A stretch of DNA of 56,256 nt from Leptospira sp. (GCA_027531445.1 JAPZRK010000093.1:1-56256); one strand, 5' to 3'; counted from the first letter of the stretch, positions 8,867-18,077 are shown. Notes: a model not told the origin generated them from the sequence alone. Numbers and translations: made by a program.

Positions 8867-10801
8867 TTGATACAATTCATCCAAATCCACCAACATTTCG
8901 GTCCTAAAATCCTCTTTGAGGGTTTTAGCTGGCATATAAAACCAGGTTGTCGCGTCGCCCTCGTCGGTCCAAACGGTTCTGGCAAAACTACCCTATTCCA
9001 AATGGCATCAGGAAAAATGAAGCCGGAATCGGGTGACGTGGTTCGATCAAAACATACCCAACTTTCTCTTTTCCAACAAATTCCCGAATTTGATCCAACT
9101 GCAAAGGTTGTCGATACGGTGCTCGATGGCAATCTGTTGTACAAAGATTACGCCGCCAAACGTAGCAAAATCGAGAGTCGATTCGAAAAGACCGATTCAG
9201 ATTCTGAAGAATTTGAAACTTTATTACATGACCAAAGTGAGTTGGAAGAATTCGCCCACCAACACGACTTACACGGCTTAGAGGCTCGCGCGAAAAAAAT
9301 TCTTTCGGGACTTGGTTTTGCTCAAACCGATTTTGAAAGGCGCACTCAGGAATTTTCTCCTGGTTATCACCACCGAATTGGACTTGCGATCGCATTGCTT
9401 AATCCTCATAATTTGTTGCTACTTGATGAGCCAACAAATCACTTGGATGACAAAACCAAAGATTGGTTAGCTGATTTTTTAATATCACAGAACCAGGCTT
9501 TTGTTCTTGTCACTCACGACCCCGAATTCTTAAACAAAACTGTAACCACAATCGTCGAACTCAATCCAAATGGTGTTTTCGAATTTGAAGGGACTCTTGA
9601 AGAATTTTTCGAGGCAAAAAATGAGATACAGGAAAAATTAAAAGTCCAATTCCAAAAAGAAGAAACCTATCTAAAATCAAGATTGGAATGGGTGGAGAGA
9701 TTTCGTGCACAAGCCACAAAAGCCCGTCAGGTCCAGTCAGTTATCAAACGTCTCGACAAACGTGACAAAGTTGAAAATCCAGAAGACTCGTTCTGGAACC
9801 AAAAACCAGAATACGCATTTCAGTTTGTTCAATCCAGTAATATCATCTTACGTTTAGAAAATGGAAATTTTTCTTATATCGATAAATCCACAGGTTTAAA
9901 GAAACAGATTTTTGAATCGGCTGAACTTGAGATTTCTGCTGGCGATAAAATCGCATTGGTTGGACCTAATGGAGCGGGAAAGTCTACGCTGATGCGATGT
10001 CTTTTGCAAGAGCACAAACTCGAAACGGGTTCACTTTATTATGGACCCAAAACAAAGCTCGGTTATTTTTCTCAAACTCATGGTGAAGATTTAGATGAAT
10101 CCTTAAATCTTGTCCAAACCATTCAAAAAAAATATCCCGATTTAAGTGATGAAAAAGCTCGGACTCTTTTAGGGCACTTTGCCTTTCCTGGGGATGGAGT
10201 TTTCAAATCAGTAAAATTGCTCTCCGGAGGTGAACAAAGTCGATTGAGACTTTCCCTTCTTGTTCAGCAACCCACGAATTGTTTGTTTTTCGATGAACCA
10301 ACGAACCACCTAGATATTGTTATTCGAGAAGCTTTAAAACGAGCACTTATAGAATATCCCGGATCGCTTTTAATCATTAGTCATGATCCAGATTTTTTAA
10401 AAGGTCTTTGCAATCGTACCTTTCAACTTTCCAACGGCACACTACGAAATCTAAATTGCAGTTTTGATGATTATCTCAAATTTCACAAGGAAGAGGACGA
10501 ATCCTCGGCAACTCATTTGCCGAAGGAAAAAAAATCGGAGAAAAAGGAAAGTACAACCGCCAGTAAAAATCGTCGAAAAAAACTCGAGAAAGAGATTTTA
10601 GAAATCGAAAACAAATTGGAAAGATTGGAAAAAAACCGAAAGGATAAAGAAGAGCTCTTACAAGATCCTGAGTTCTACAAAAATCGAAGTTTCCAATTAG
10701 AAATGGATACTTACAACGAAATCAAAAATGAGATTGCGAGTCTCACATCTAAGTGGGAGCTTGCAACAATTGAGCTAGAAGAGATCGGAGGCGCCGTATA
10801 A
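8867..10801 (+). CDS. ABC-F family ATPase (Uup/EttA-like translation factor)
   Basis: This 644-residue protein has two ATP-binding cassettes in tandem and no membrane segments, the ABC-F plan. These proteins bind the ribosomal E site and relieve stalls or protect against antibiotics. Cassette 1 has GPNGSGKTT and LLLLDEPTNHLD, but its signature is degenerate (SPGYHHR for LSGG). Cassette 2 has GPNGAGKST, LLSGGEQSRLRLS and FFDEPTNHLD. Between them is the charged linker typical of the family, and a Lys/Glu-rich coiled coil of about 70 residues forms the C-terminus, as in Uup. The start is TTG with a weak ribosome-binding site. The rhodanese gene follows after two bases. The exact subfamily is uncertain. 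Confidence 0.92.
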   Translation: MIQFIQIHQHFGPKILFEGFSWHIKPGCRVALVGPNGSGKTTLFQMASGKMKPESGDVVRSKHTQLSLFQQIPEFDPTAKVVDTVLDGNLLYKDYAAKRSKIESRFEKTDSDSEEFETLLHDQSELEEFAHQHDLHGLEARAKKILSGLGFAQTDFERRTQEFSPGYHHRIGLAIALLNPHNLLLLDEPTNHLDDKTKDWLADFLISQNQAFVLVTHDPEFLNKTVTTIVELNPNGVFEFEGTLEEFFEAKNEIQEKLKVQFQKEETYLKSRLEWVERFRAQATKARQVQSVIKRLDKRDKVENPEDSFWNQKPEYAFQFVQSSNIILRLENGNFSYIDKSTGLKKQIFESAELEISAGDKIALVGPNGAGKSTLMRCLLQEHKLETGSLYYGPKTKLGYFSQTHGEDLDESLNLVQTIQKKYPDLSDEKARTLLGHFAFPGDGVFKSVKLLSGGEQSRLRLSLLVQQPTNCLFFDEPTNHLDIVIREALKRALIEYPGSLLIISHDPDFLKGLCNRTFQLSNGTLRNLNCSFDDYLKFHKEEDESSATHLPKEKKSEKKESTTASKNRRKKLEKEILEIENKLERLEKNRKDKEELLQDPEFYKNRSFQLEMDTYNEIKNEIASLTSKWELATIELEEIGGAV

Positions 10802-10803
10802 TT

Positions 10804-11145
10804 ATGATTCCAGAAATAGATGTCATTGCTTTTAAAAAAAGATTGGATGCACGTACCGCAGGGAATGACCATTTTTTCCTTCTTGATGTACGCAATCCAA
10901 ATGAACAAGAAATAGCATTAGTTCCAGGTACTGACAAACTAATTCCTGTGGGCGAGCTTGAATCCAGAGTTGCAGAACTGAGTGATCAAAAAGAGAATGA
11001 GATTTTAGTATACTGCAGGTCAGGCGGACGGTCAGGTATGGCAACGGGAATTTTGCTAAACTCTGGATTTAAAAATGTCAAAAATGTTGCAGGTGGCACA
11101 CTTGCCTACGCTGATCTTGTAGATCCGAATATGAAGAAATACTAA
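10804..11145 (+). CDS. Rhodanese-like domain protein
   Basis: This is a 113-residue single rhodanese domain, cytoplasmic. The active-site loop YCRSGGRSG (Cys near residue 77) has the CxxGxR shape of sulfurtransferases, and an N-terminal LLDVRNPNEQEIA matches the family's DVR-E motif. It should carry a persulfide on that cysteine; the acceptor is unknown. It starts two bases after the ABC-F stop and ends four bases before the DAHP synthase gene, so the three are likely one transcript. Confidence 0.93.
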   Translation: MIPEIDVIAFKKRLDARTAGNDHFFLLDVRNPNEQEIALVPGTDKLIPVGELESRVAELSDQKENEILVYCRSGGRSGMATGILLNSGFKNVKNVAGGTLAYADLVDPNMKKY

Positions 11146-11149
11146 TTTA

Positions 11150-12199
11150 ATGAAGAAAACTGATAATCTAAGAATTCTCGAACAACATAGCCTCATTCCT
11201 CCTTCAGTCATTATGGAGGATTATCCTTTAACAGATGGCGCCTCTGATTTAGTTACACGTACTCGCAACGAGATCGCAGATTTATTGCACAGGCGAGACG
11301 ATAAACGTCAATTAGTGGTCGTTGGTCCATGTTCGGTACACGACATAAATGCTGTAATGGAATATGCTTCGAAATTACGTCCGATCATAGACTTATACAA
11401 AAACGAACTGCTTATTGTTATGCGAGTATACTTTGAGAAGCCCAGAACAACTGTTGGTTGGAAAGGTTTAATCAATGATCCTGATCTAGATGGTTCCTTC
11501 CATATAAACAAAGGTTTACAAGCGGCACGTAAGCTTTTGTTAAATTTAAACGACATGGGTATTCCCTGCGGTACTGAGTTCTTAGATGTAATCTCCCCTC
11601 AGTATGTGGCAGATCTTGTATCATGGGGAGCAATTGGAGCTCGAACGACTGAAAGCCAAGTACATCGTGAGTTGGCATCAGGTTTATCTGCTCCTATAGG
11701 TTTCAAAAATGGAACGGACGGAAACGTCCAAATCGCAATAGATGCTATGCGTTCTGCAGGTTCTTCCCATCATTTTCTTTCCGTCACAAACCAAGGAAGT
11801 TCCGCAATTTTTAAAACTTCTGGCAATCCGGATACTCATGTTATTTTGAGAGGTCACAATAAAGGACCAAATTATGATGAAACCACAGTAAATGAGTTAG
11901 GTGCTATCATTGATAAGAGCAATCTCCCTTCAAGACTGATGATCGACTGTTCCCATGGCAATAGCCAGAAAGACTTTCGAAAACAACCAGCTGTAATCGA
12001 TGCAGTTGCGGCACAGGTTGCGAAGGGATCTCGATATATTCTTGGTGTAATGATCGAAAGTCACTTAAAAGAAGGCAATCAATCGATAGACGCAAAACCT
12101 TTGGTATATGGTCAATCAATTACAGACGCATGTGTATCCTGGGAAACAACGTTGCCGATGTTAGAAACTCTTGCAAATGCGGTCAAAAAGAGAGGCTAA
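11150..12199 (+). CDS. aroF: 3-deoxy-7-phosphoheptulonate (DAHP) synthase, class I
   Basis: This enzyme condenses phosphoenolpyruvate with erythrose 4-phosphate, the first step of the shikimate pathway to aromatic amino acids. It has 349 residues, the length of the AroF/AroG/AroH type. Family motifs are plain: GPCSVHD, CGTEFLDVISPQY, GARTTESQVHRE, GFKNGTDG and the metal-binding DCSHGNS. An N-terminal extension of about 40 residues is present, as in feedback-inhibited forms; which amino acid inhibits it cannot be read from sequence. The symbol is generic, since aroF, aroG and aroH are not separable here. It lies four bases after the rhodanese gene, and its stop codon falls inside a hairpin shared with panB on the other strand. 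Confidence 0.93.
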   Translation: MKKTDNLRILEQHSLIPPSVIMEDYPLTDGASDLVTRTRNEIADLLHRRDDKRQLVVVGPCSVHDINAVMEYASKLRPIIDLYKNELLIVMRVYFEKPRTTVGWKGLINDPDLDGSFHINKGLQAARKLLLNLNDMGIPCGTEFLDVISPQYVADLVSWGAIGARTTESQVHRELASGLSAPIGFKNGTDGNVQIAIDAMRSAGSSHHFLSVTNQGSSAIFKTSGNPDTHVILRGHNKGPNYDETTVNELGAIIDKSNLPSRLMIDCSHGNSQKDFRKQPAVIDAVAAQVAKGSRYILGVMIESHLKEGNQSIDAKPLVYGQSITDACVSWETTLPMLETLANAVKKRG

Positions 12200-12209
12200 C
12201 ACCTCTCTT
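12185..12209 (-). terminator. Rho-independent terminator of the panB transcript, inside the end of the DAHP synthase gene
   Basis: Read on the minus strand, an 8-bp stem (AAGAGAGG / CCTCTCTT) with a six-base loop runs into a stretch of five T. It begins at the panB stop codon and extends into the convergent gene, whose TAA lies in the loop. On the plus strand the hairpin lacks a following T-run, so termination there would be weaker. Confidence 0.7.
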
Positions 12210-13006
12210 CAGAAAACATTTCCCTCGCCTGGAAATTTTAAACCTATCACTTCTTTGTGATAGGAATCTACTGCATTTCGAACAACAGAGGAAAGATCGA
12301 CATATTTCTTCAAAAACTTGGGATTGAAACTTTCGTTTAAGCCGAGTAAATCTTGCATCACCAAAACTTGCCCTGTTGTAAATCTTCCGGCACCAATTCC
12401 GATCGTGGAGATTGAAATGGACTCTGTAATCTCTCTTCCCAAAGCCTCAGGTATCATCTCTAAAACCACTGCAAAAGCTCCCGCATCAGATATTTCCTTT
12501 GATTTTTGAATCATCCGCGATCTATCTGCTTCCGTTTTTCCTTGGACACGATGACCACCTAATGTGTGTACCGATTGCGGTGTTAAACCCAAATGTGCAA
12601 AAACAGGTATACCCATTTCAGTCAACCGTCTGGTCAATTCGATCACCAAATCTGAATCGCCTTCTAATTTAACACAATCAGCCGTCGTTTCTTTCATGAT
12701 TTTACCCGCAGATCGGATTCCTTCTTCAACCGAGACTTGGTAGGAAAGGAAAGGCATATCAGCAATCACATATTTTTCGGGTGCGCCCTTGCAGACAGCC
12801 TTTGTATGATAAATGATATCATCAACGGTGACAGGTATGGTAGAGTTATGACCTTGGATCACGTTCCCCAAGGAATCACCAACAAGAATCGCATCTACTT
12901 CGGTTTGCGAAAATAATCTAGCAAATGTATAATCATAACAGGTGATTACTGATATCGGCGTCTTCGATTCCTGTTTTTTTTTAAACTGAAGAATGATATT
13001 TTTCAT
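12209..13006 (-). CDS. panB: 3-methyl-2-oxobutanoate hydroxymethyltransferase
   Basis: PanB makes ketopantoate from 2-oxoisovalerate and 5,10-methylenetetrahydrofolate, the first committed step to pantothenate and CoA. Motifs of the family are VITCYDYTFARLF, ILVGDSLGN, VIADMPFLSY, VKLEGD and FAHLGLTPQSVHTLGG. The metal-binding aspartates sit in VGDS and ADMP. I chose the ATG at 13006 because GAGG lies nine bases upstream; a TTG at 13021 is the alternative. The gene begins 26 bases inside folK, so the two are probably coupled. This pairs an enzyme of folate synthesis with a folate-using enzyme. A terminator follows directly. Confidence 0.95.
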   Translation of the reverse strand: MKNIILQFKKKQESKTPISVITCYDYTFARLFSQTEVDAILVGDSLGNVIQGHNSTIPVTVDDIIYHTKAVCKGAPEKYVIADMPFLSYQVSVEEGIRSAGKIMKETTADCVKLEGDSDLVIELTRRLTEMGIPVFAHLGLTPQSVHTLGGHRVQGKTEADRSRMIQKSKEISDAGAFAVVLEMIPEALGREITESISISTIGIGAGRFTTGQVLVMQDLLGLNESFNPKFLKKYVDLSSVVRNAVDSYHKEVIGLKFPGEGNVF

Positions 13007-13454
13007 GTAAGGATTCCTCAAAAAGTGAATAGACGTCTAGCTCAGCCATTTCGGATAATAACTGCTTTATGAAGGGTCTCGTAAATAAGGAATGATGCGG
13101 TAAAACAAGAAAATCTGTTTCCATTACTACTGCCTCGTAACTCAAAATATCGATGTCAATTTCTCTTGGACCTTTCCACGATCTACGTTTTCGTCCGAGC
13201 TTATCTTCAATAGCTAGAAGAGAATCCAACAAACATGGTAAGGTAAATGAGGATGAAACATGAATCTTTAATATCTGATTTAGAAATGCAGGCTGGTTGA
13301 CATTATCTAAGGGAGCTGTTTCCAAAATCGAAGATTGTGACATGATCCGAACTTCCGGTAATCGCGAAATCTCTAATACTGCTTGTTCCATATAATGAAC
13401 TCGGTCTCCAATATTTGAGCCAAGGGAGAGAAAGGCAGTATCAACGTATTTCAC
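12981..13454 (-). CDS. folK: 2-amino-4-hydroxy-6-hydroxymethyldihydropteridine diphosphokinase
   Basis: FolK transfers pyrophosphate from ATP to hydroxymethyldihydropterin in folate synthesis. The 157 residues include LSLGSNIGDR at the N-terminus, the ETAP motif, LLAIEDKLGRKR, the GPREIDIDIL motif with the magnesium-binding aspartates, and LPHHSLFTRPFI. The start is GTG, and it overlaps the stop of the DnaC-like gene by four bases (GTGA). No clear ribosome-binding site precedes it, so translation probably depends on coupling. Its 3' end overlaps panB. Confidence 0.94.
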   Translation of the reverse strand: MKYVDTAFLSLGSNIGDRVHYMEQAVLEISRLPEVRIMSQSSILETAPLDNVNQPAFLNQILKIHVSSSFTLPCLLDSLLAIEDKLGRKRRSWKGPREIDIDILSYEAVVMETDFLVLPHHSLFTRPFIKQLLSEMAELDVYSLFEESLHEKYHSSV

Positions 13455-14326
13455 GAGGTAGATCTCTCATTTGCATATTTGATTCGGTAATCAGGGCATT
13501 TGAGTTGGATCTCTTTCGTCATCTCCATAAGGCGAGAATAAACCCGACCTTGCCCCCTGTCTTTCCAGTCTATCAATGGATGGTTGGACGTAAGAAGGGT
13601 CAATTTGTCCTGTTCATAGCGACCGTCAATAAGATCATATAACTTTTGATTGCTGAATTCGGAGTCCTTTTGAACTCCAAAATCATCAATAACTAACACA
13701 TCTACGTTGGCAAGCTCACGTTCAATGAAACGCTCCTGTCCATGTGTTTCACTATCTTTTGAGTATGTATCACGAATGGCAGAGAGGAAGTCCTTATTTA
13801 CCTTCGCGTATTTACATTTGATACCATAGCGAAAAATAAGTTCATTTAATATGACGCATGCGAGAAGTGTTTTACCAGAACCAGTACCTCCCCAAAGGTA
13901 AAAGCCCTGCGGAGAAAATGCCGGATTAATAAAATTGTGAACGAGCTCATTCGCCCAGTCATGTGCTACGATAAAAGATAAGTCCGGGTCATTTTTCGTG
14001 TCTCCAATATCGATCGTTGTTAAAAATTGGAAGCGATAGCGTGGTGGAATATTCGCATTCTCTACTAGAAACTCAAAATTTTTCATGTGTACGCGGGCGT
14101 TGTGGCAAACACAAGGAAGCATTTTGTCTTGAGATTTATCAAATACTAGATACGGAGCCTCTCCTTTCGCCTCACATGTATTACACCCCGATCCTACACA
14201 ATGGCATAAAGTAAGTATACCGGATCTAGACCCTCTCACAAATTCTGCGAGAGTAAAGCCCACTCCTCCGCAATTTTTACATTGTGGATTGCCATCTCTA
14301 ATTGTAATATTTTCAGATAAATTCAT
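13451..14326 (-). CDS. DnaC/DnaI-like AAA+ ATPase, putative helicase loader
   Basis: This 291-residue protein has an N-terminal cysteine-rich region (CKNCGG, then CHCVGSGC, CEAKG and CVC within the first 95 residues), which probably binds zinc. A AAA+ core follows, with Walker A GGTGSGKT near residue 150 and Walker B DVLVIDDFG near residue 220. DnaI and DnaC also combine an N-terminal zinc-binding domain with this ATPase and load the replicative helicase. No replication gene is adjacent; instead the gene heads the folK-panB unit. The 232 bases upstream, shared with divergent fcpA, should hold its promoter. IstB-type transposition ATPases are related, but there is no transposase nearby. Confidence 0.82.
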   Translation of the reverse strand: MNLSENITIRDGNPQCKNCGGVGFTLAEFVRGSRSGILTLCHCVGSGCNTCEAKGEAPYLVFDKSQDKMLPCVCHNARVHMKNFEFLVENANIPPRYRFQFLTTIDIGDTKNDPDLSFIVAHDWANELVHNFINPAFSPQGFYLWGGTGSGKTLLACVILNELIFRYGIKCKYAKVNKDFLSAIRDTYSKDSETHGQERFIERELANVDVLVIDDFGVQKDSEFSNQKLYDLIDGRYEQDKLTLLTSNHPLIDWKDRGQGRVYSRLMEMTKEIQLKCPDYRIKYANERSTS

Positions 14327-14465
14327 GAACTAAAAACAAATTCCATTATGATTCGCGTACGTCAAGGAATGAGAATTCGTTTGCAATTCGGTTATTATGT
14401 CTCTTTTCATCGGTTCAAATCCATTTTTTTAGCAAATAAAAAGGTTTTTTTCGGCGTTAATTCGT

Positions 14466-14548
14466 TATTATTGACCTAGAGGTTTCCGATACTTTCTTTG
14501 AAGAGAAAGATTTCTATCTTACCTTCAAAATATTGAAAGAGAAAAGGG
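14466..14548 (+). promoter_or_regulatory. Possible fcpA promoter and ribosome-binding site
   Basis: TCCGATAC at 14485-14492 matches six of eight bases of the sigma28 (FliA) -10 element GCCGATAA, but the -35 position (14466-14473) matches only half of its consensus. A sigma70-like TTGACC is at 14471-14476 without a convincing -10 at the right distance. AAGGG at 14544-14548 is ten bases before the fcpA ATG. The start of transcription cannot be fixed from sequence. Confidence 0.35.
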
Positions 14549-14558
14549 TCACACGACT

Positions 14559-15458
14559 ATGAAGATTTTTAAATATCTCCTCATTCTCCATCTGGTAGTT
14601 AGCGGGAGTGCGATTTTTGCACAAGATGCTAACGCAGCGGCAGACAGCCAAGCGGCTAAAGATCAGGTCGACGAACTACTGAAAGGTGAGCTCGTTCCTG
14701 AAAATGATGACGCAGAATTGACTGCTCCACAGAAGGAACTCAAAAAAAAGACTATGGAAGACGAGTCTCTTTGGAAAAACCCTGACTATAAGGGTTACAA
14801 CAAAACTTTCCAAGAGTTACACCAACTATCCAAAACTTTTGCAAACAACCAGTTCAGATTGGCACTTTCAAACTACCAATCAGGTGTAAACACAGTTCTC
14901 AAAAACAGAGAATGGACTGAGCAATACCGCAAGGAAGAGGCAGAGAAAAAGCGCCTTGATGAAAAGTGGTACTGGCAAAAAGTAGATCGTCGTTCCAAAG
15001 AAGAAAGAGTTGTTTATCGTGAAAAAATGAAAGCAAAACAAGACTCTTTGAACTACTTCTCAAAAGCGATCAATCATTTAGATGAAATTAAAAACCCTGA
15101 CCTAAGAGAAAGACCAGAATTTAAGAGATTACTTTCTGACGTATATCGTTCTTGGATCATGGCAGAGTATGACCTTCAAAATCTCCCTCAGTGTATCCCA
15201 ATTCTTGAGCTATACATCGAGATCGATGATAATGAAAAAGAATACCCTGCTCACAAATACCTAGCTAGTGCTTATTCTTTCGAAGAAAACATGATCAAAA
15301 AGACAAAAGGTCCTGAAGACATGCTTTTCAAATACAGATATAAGAAGAATGTTCACCTCCTCCGTGCGACTGAGTTGAAATATGGAAAAGATTCACCTGA
15401 ATACAAACATATAGTAAACGTAATCAACAAGGATGAGGTTATTTCGGTAGCTCAATAA
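14559..15458 (+). CDS. fcpA: Flagellar coiling protein A
   Basis: FcpA is an abundant sheath protein of the Leptospira periplasmic flagellum. In published mutants its loss gives straight, uncoiled flagella and non-motile cells. The 299 residues begin with a Sec signal peptide (MKIFKYLLIL.. ending SAIFA before Gln22). An acidic, Ala-rich N-terminal segment and a mostly helical body with many Lys, Glu, Tyr and Trp residues follow. Helical repeats late in the protein (residues about 165-255) have a TPR-like look. The gene stands alone: divergent from the DnaC-like gene and closed by a strong terminator. High expression is expected from that arrangement and from the abundance of the protein. Because FcpA is confined to Leptospira, this gene fixes the genus. 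Confidence 0.93.
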   Translation: MKIFKYLLILHLVVSGSAIFAQDANAAADSQAAKDQVDELLKGELVPENDDAELTAPQKELKKKTMEDESLWKNPDYKGYNKTFQELHQLSKTFANNQFRLALSNYQSGVNTVLKNREWTEQYRKEEAEKKRLDEKWYWQKVDRRSKEERVVYREKMKAKQDSLNYFSKAINHLDEIKNPDLRERPEFKRLLSDVYRSWIMAEYDLQNLPQCIPILELYIEIDDNEKEYPAHKYLASAYSFEENMIKKTKGPEDMLFKYRYKKNVHLLRATELKYGKDSPEYKHIVNVINKDEVISVAQ

Positions 15459-15484
15459 TCCCGAAACATCTCTTTCAATGAAAG

Positions 15485-15510
15485 AACCCGGCTAACCACC
15501 GGGTTTTTTT
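15485..15510 (+). terminator. Rho-independent terminator after fcpA
   Basis: A 7-bp GC-rich stem (AACCCGG / CCGGGTT) with loop CTAACCA runs into seven T. It lies 26 bases after the fcpA stop. The reverse strand reads TTCTTTC after the stem, so it may also stop readthrough from the convergent ABC permease gene. Confidence 0.92.
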
Positions 15511-15539
15511 GTTTCCAAGCATCACTCAAATCTTACTAA

Positions 15540-18077
15540 CTACTTAATTTCCTTTAACAATTCCTTTGATGGAAGACGTGATAGGTGAATCAATCCTATT
15601 ACATACAATCCGATTGTTATCAATATCACTGCAATGAACACAAAAAATAGATTCATCCATGGGATAACGGACGTCAGCTCTAAAACAAATCGATTTAAGA
15701 TTTCATTCGAAACAAGAGAATAAACAAATCCGATCAAAAAAGAAATCACGGAAACAAGCAATGCCTCACGTATAAAATGAACGTTCAAAAACCGATTGCT
15801 ACCGCCAATCACTCTCAACAAAGCAAATTCCTTTTTTCGCTCAAATTGGCTAGAGTAAAGGGCAGTCAAAACCAGTATCAATGCGGATGCAAGAATAAGC
15901 CCCGTCATAAGTTGAATCATCTGCGTTACTTTTTCAAGTATCCCCAAAAAAGCCTGTATCGTTTTTTCAGTGTCGATGACGGTGATATTGGGAAAAGAAG
16001 ACACGACAGCTTTTTGAAATTTATATCTATCTTCGGCTTCCTCTAATAACAAAGACGATATCAAAAATTTAGGCGCATTCTCCAAGATACCTCTTGAAAA
16101 AATAACAACAAAGTTTGGTTTCATATCTGACCAATTCACTTTTCGTAGATTACTGATTTTCCCAGTCACTTCCACACCTTGTACATTGAAGGTAAGAGTT
16201 TGACCAACGCTTGCGCCCAGATATCCAGAAAACTCACGTTCGAGAGAAATTTCATTTCGCGAAGTCTCAGACCACCAGCTACCGTTTGTTACCTTTTCTG
16301 TTTCAAAAAGGGAATCTCTATATGATAGAAAGTATTCTCTAGTTTTGGCTGTCGTACGCCAATTCCTATCCATAGCGCTCTTTTCAGTCTGCTCCTTTTT
16401 CACTGGAACCCCGTTTATCTTCGATAGGCGAGCCCCAATGATGGGAGCAGTAATTTCCCTTTTAATCGGAAACTTACTAAAGATTTGATCAAGTTCACTT
16501 CTTTGATCAACTTTGATATCAAGTAGAAACATATTTGGTCTTCGTTCTATCTCTCTTGCTCCACTTAATTCCATGAGACTTTCTTGAAGTACTAGGGATA
16601 AACAGAGAATAAAAAGTGCAGAACCAAGTCCCATGACGGACAATCGAATAGAAGCGGATTTTCGTATTATCTTCTTTGTGACCAAACTCCACTCCTTAGA
16701 TAGAAGGGATCTTTGACTTAAATAAAGAAGGATAAAACCAAATGCTTTAAATAGCGCAAAAACAAGTAATGGTAAACTAACCAGCACAACCGCAAATACA
16801 AAACCTTTTAGTATGGATTCCGTTTCGTAAGATGCAAGTGCAACAAATAAAAGATAGATAACCATTGAAGAAAGTATTAATAAGAAACGATCGCTACTTG
16901 TTTGTTCACGAGATTCAATTTCCTTTAAAGCAAGCAAGGGTTTCGTTTGACCAGCTTCTATAACTAGTGGAAGTGCGACGAGTAAGGGAACTATGATTCC
17001 CAATAACAAACTCCAAAAAAAAGATGATAAGCTGATACCTGGAATTATACTTCCTAAAAATTCAGAACCAGTAAAGGTTGGCAACCAAACTTGAATCTCA
17101 TAACCGATTAGAATTCCAATCAGAGTCGCTACGATCGAAACCAATAAAATTTCTGAGACAATCAGAATAAGTATAACTCTTGGTTTTGCACCCAAACACA
17201 TCAAAACTGAAATTTCATTTTTCTTTTCTTTTAATCGAGTCCGGATAGAAGTATATATTGATATCGCACCTAAAAAGAATCCAGATAATGCAAGTAAAGA
17301 CATATAGTCAAAGGTGTTTTTTAAAAACTGTTGCGATCCCGAATTCACTTCGTTATTGTGGTAGATTGTTAGATCATTTTTGATAAATTCTTCAAAATAT
17401 TTTTCCTTCCACACCATCGTATCAATGTTTGCTGGTATTTTTGCATAAGTTGTATATCGAATGCGACTACCTCTTTGAATGAGACCAGTTTTGTAAGCGG
17501 TTGTGAGTCGAATTACCGTCGTCGGTGCGGCTCCAACAAAAGAGCCAACAGCACCTGGTTCTTTGATAATCCAGCCATGAACGATAAGTGTACTATCTCC
17601 CAATTTGATTTGATCACCAATTTTCAGTTTCAAATTTTCTCCGAGAGACCTGTCTAAAAGAATTTGTTCAGGCTTTAAGCTAATATAGGCATCTACCGGT
17701 TCAGTGATGAACTCTCCATAAAATGGGTAATTGGGCTCGATCGCTTTTACATAGGTAAGTGAATTCTCATCATTTTTTTTTGAAATGACCATGGATAAAA
17801 ATTGGATCGAAGAGGAAGATTCTGATCCTTTTGGCAAGCTTTCGCGAATCAAATTCACCGCTGTCTCCGTTGGTTCTTGTGGAGATTGAAAAGCGATGTC
17901 TGCTCCCATCAAATTCTTTGCTTCTTTTTGAATGGCATTTTTGATATTGTCTTTGTAAGAATGTATGCCAATTACGGCTCCAACACCCAAAGAGATGGAT
18001 ATCAGAAGCAAAAGTGAATATTGTAATCTGGAAAATAATTCTCGTTTTAAATAGAATTTAAGGAGGCCGATGTTCAT
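15540..18077 (-). CDS. ABC transporter permease, FtsX/MacB fold (YbbP-like)
   Basis: This 845-residue membrane protein has an N-terminal helix, a large periplasmic domain, a helical bundle around residues 255-370, further helices around 395-495, a second periplasmic domain, and a C-terminal bundle. Two FtsX-type segments in one chain is the plan of YbbP and related permeases. These type VII ABC systems do mechanical work or extract lipids or lipoproteins at the inner membrane instead of moving a solute through a channel. The ATG overlaps the stop of the ATPase gene by four bases, so the two form one exporter. The cargo is unknown; LolCDE-like lipoprotein release is an alternative. Confidence 0.9.
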   Translation of the reverse strand: MNIGLLKFYLKRELFSRLQYSLLLLISISLGVGAVIGIHSYKDNIKNAIQKEAKNLMGADIAFQSPQEPTETAVNLIRESLPKGSESSSSIQFLSMVISKKNDENSLTYVKAIEPNYPFYGEFITEPVDAYISLKPEQILLDRSLGENLKLKIGDQIKLGDSTLIVHGWIIKEPGAVGSFVGAAPTTVIRLTTAYKTGLIQRGSRIRYTTYAKIPANIDTMVWKEKYFEEFIKNDLTIYHNNEVNSGSQQFLKNTFDYMSLLALSGFFLGAISIYTSIRTRLKEKKNEISVLMCLGAKPRVILILIVSEILLVSIVATLIGILIGYEIQVWLPTFTGSEFLGSIIPGISLSSFFWSLLLGIIVPLLVALPLVIEAGQTKPLLALKEIESREQTSSDRFLLILSSMVIYLLFVALASYETESILKGFVFAVVLVSLPLLVFALFKAFGFILLYLSQRSLLSKEWSLVTKKIIRKSASIRLSVMGLGSALFILCLSLVLQESLMELSGAREIERRPNMFLLDIKVDQRSELDQIFSKFPIKREITAPIIGARLSKINGVPVKKEQTEKSAMDRNWRTTAKTREYFLSYRDSLFETEKVTNGSWWSETSRNEISLEREFSGYLGASVGQTLTFNVQGVEVTGKISNLRKVNWSDMKPNFVVIFSRGILENAPKFLISSLLLEEAEDRYKFQKAVVSSFPNITVIDTEKTIQAFLGILEKVTQMIQLMTGLILASALILVLTALYSSQFERKKEFALLRVIGGSNRFLNVHFIREALLVSVISFLIGFVYSLVSNEILNRFVLELTSVIPWMNLFFVFIAVILITIGLYVIGLIHLSRLPSKELLKEIK

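Noticed and set aside
8988..9395. A 135-codon minus-strand frame opposite the ABC-F gene
   Set aside because: It is the mirror of a strongly conserved ATPase cassette and has no independent support.
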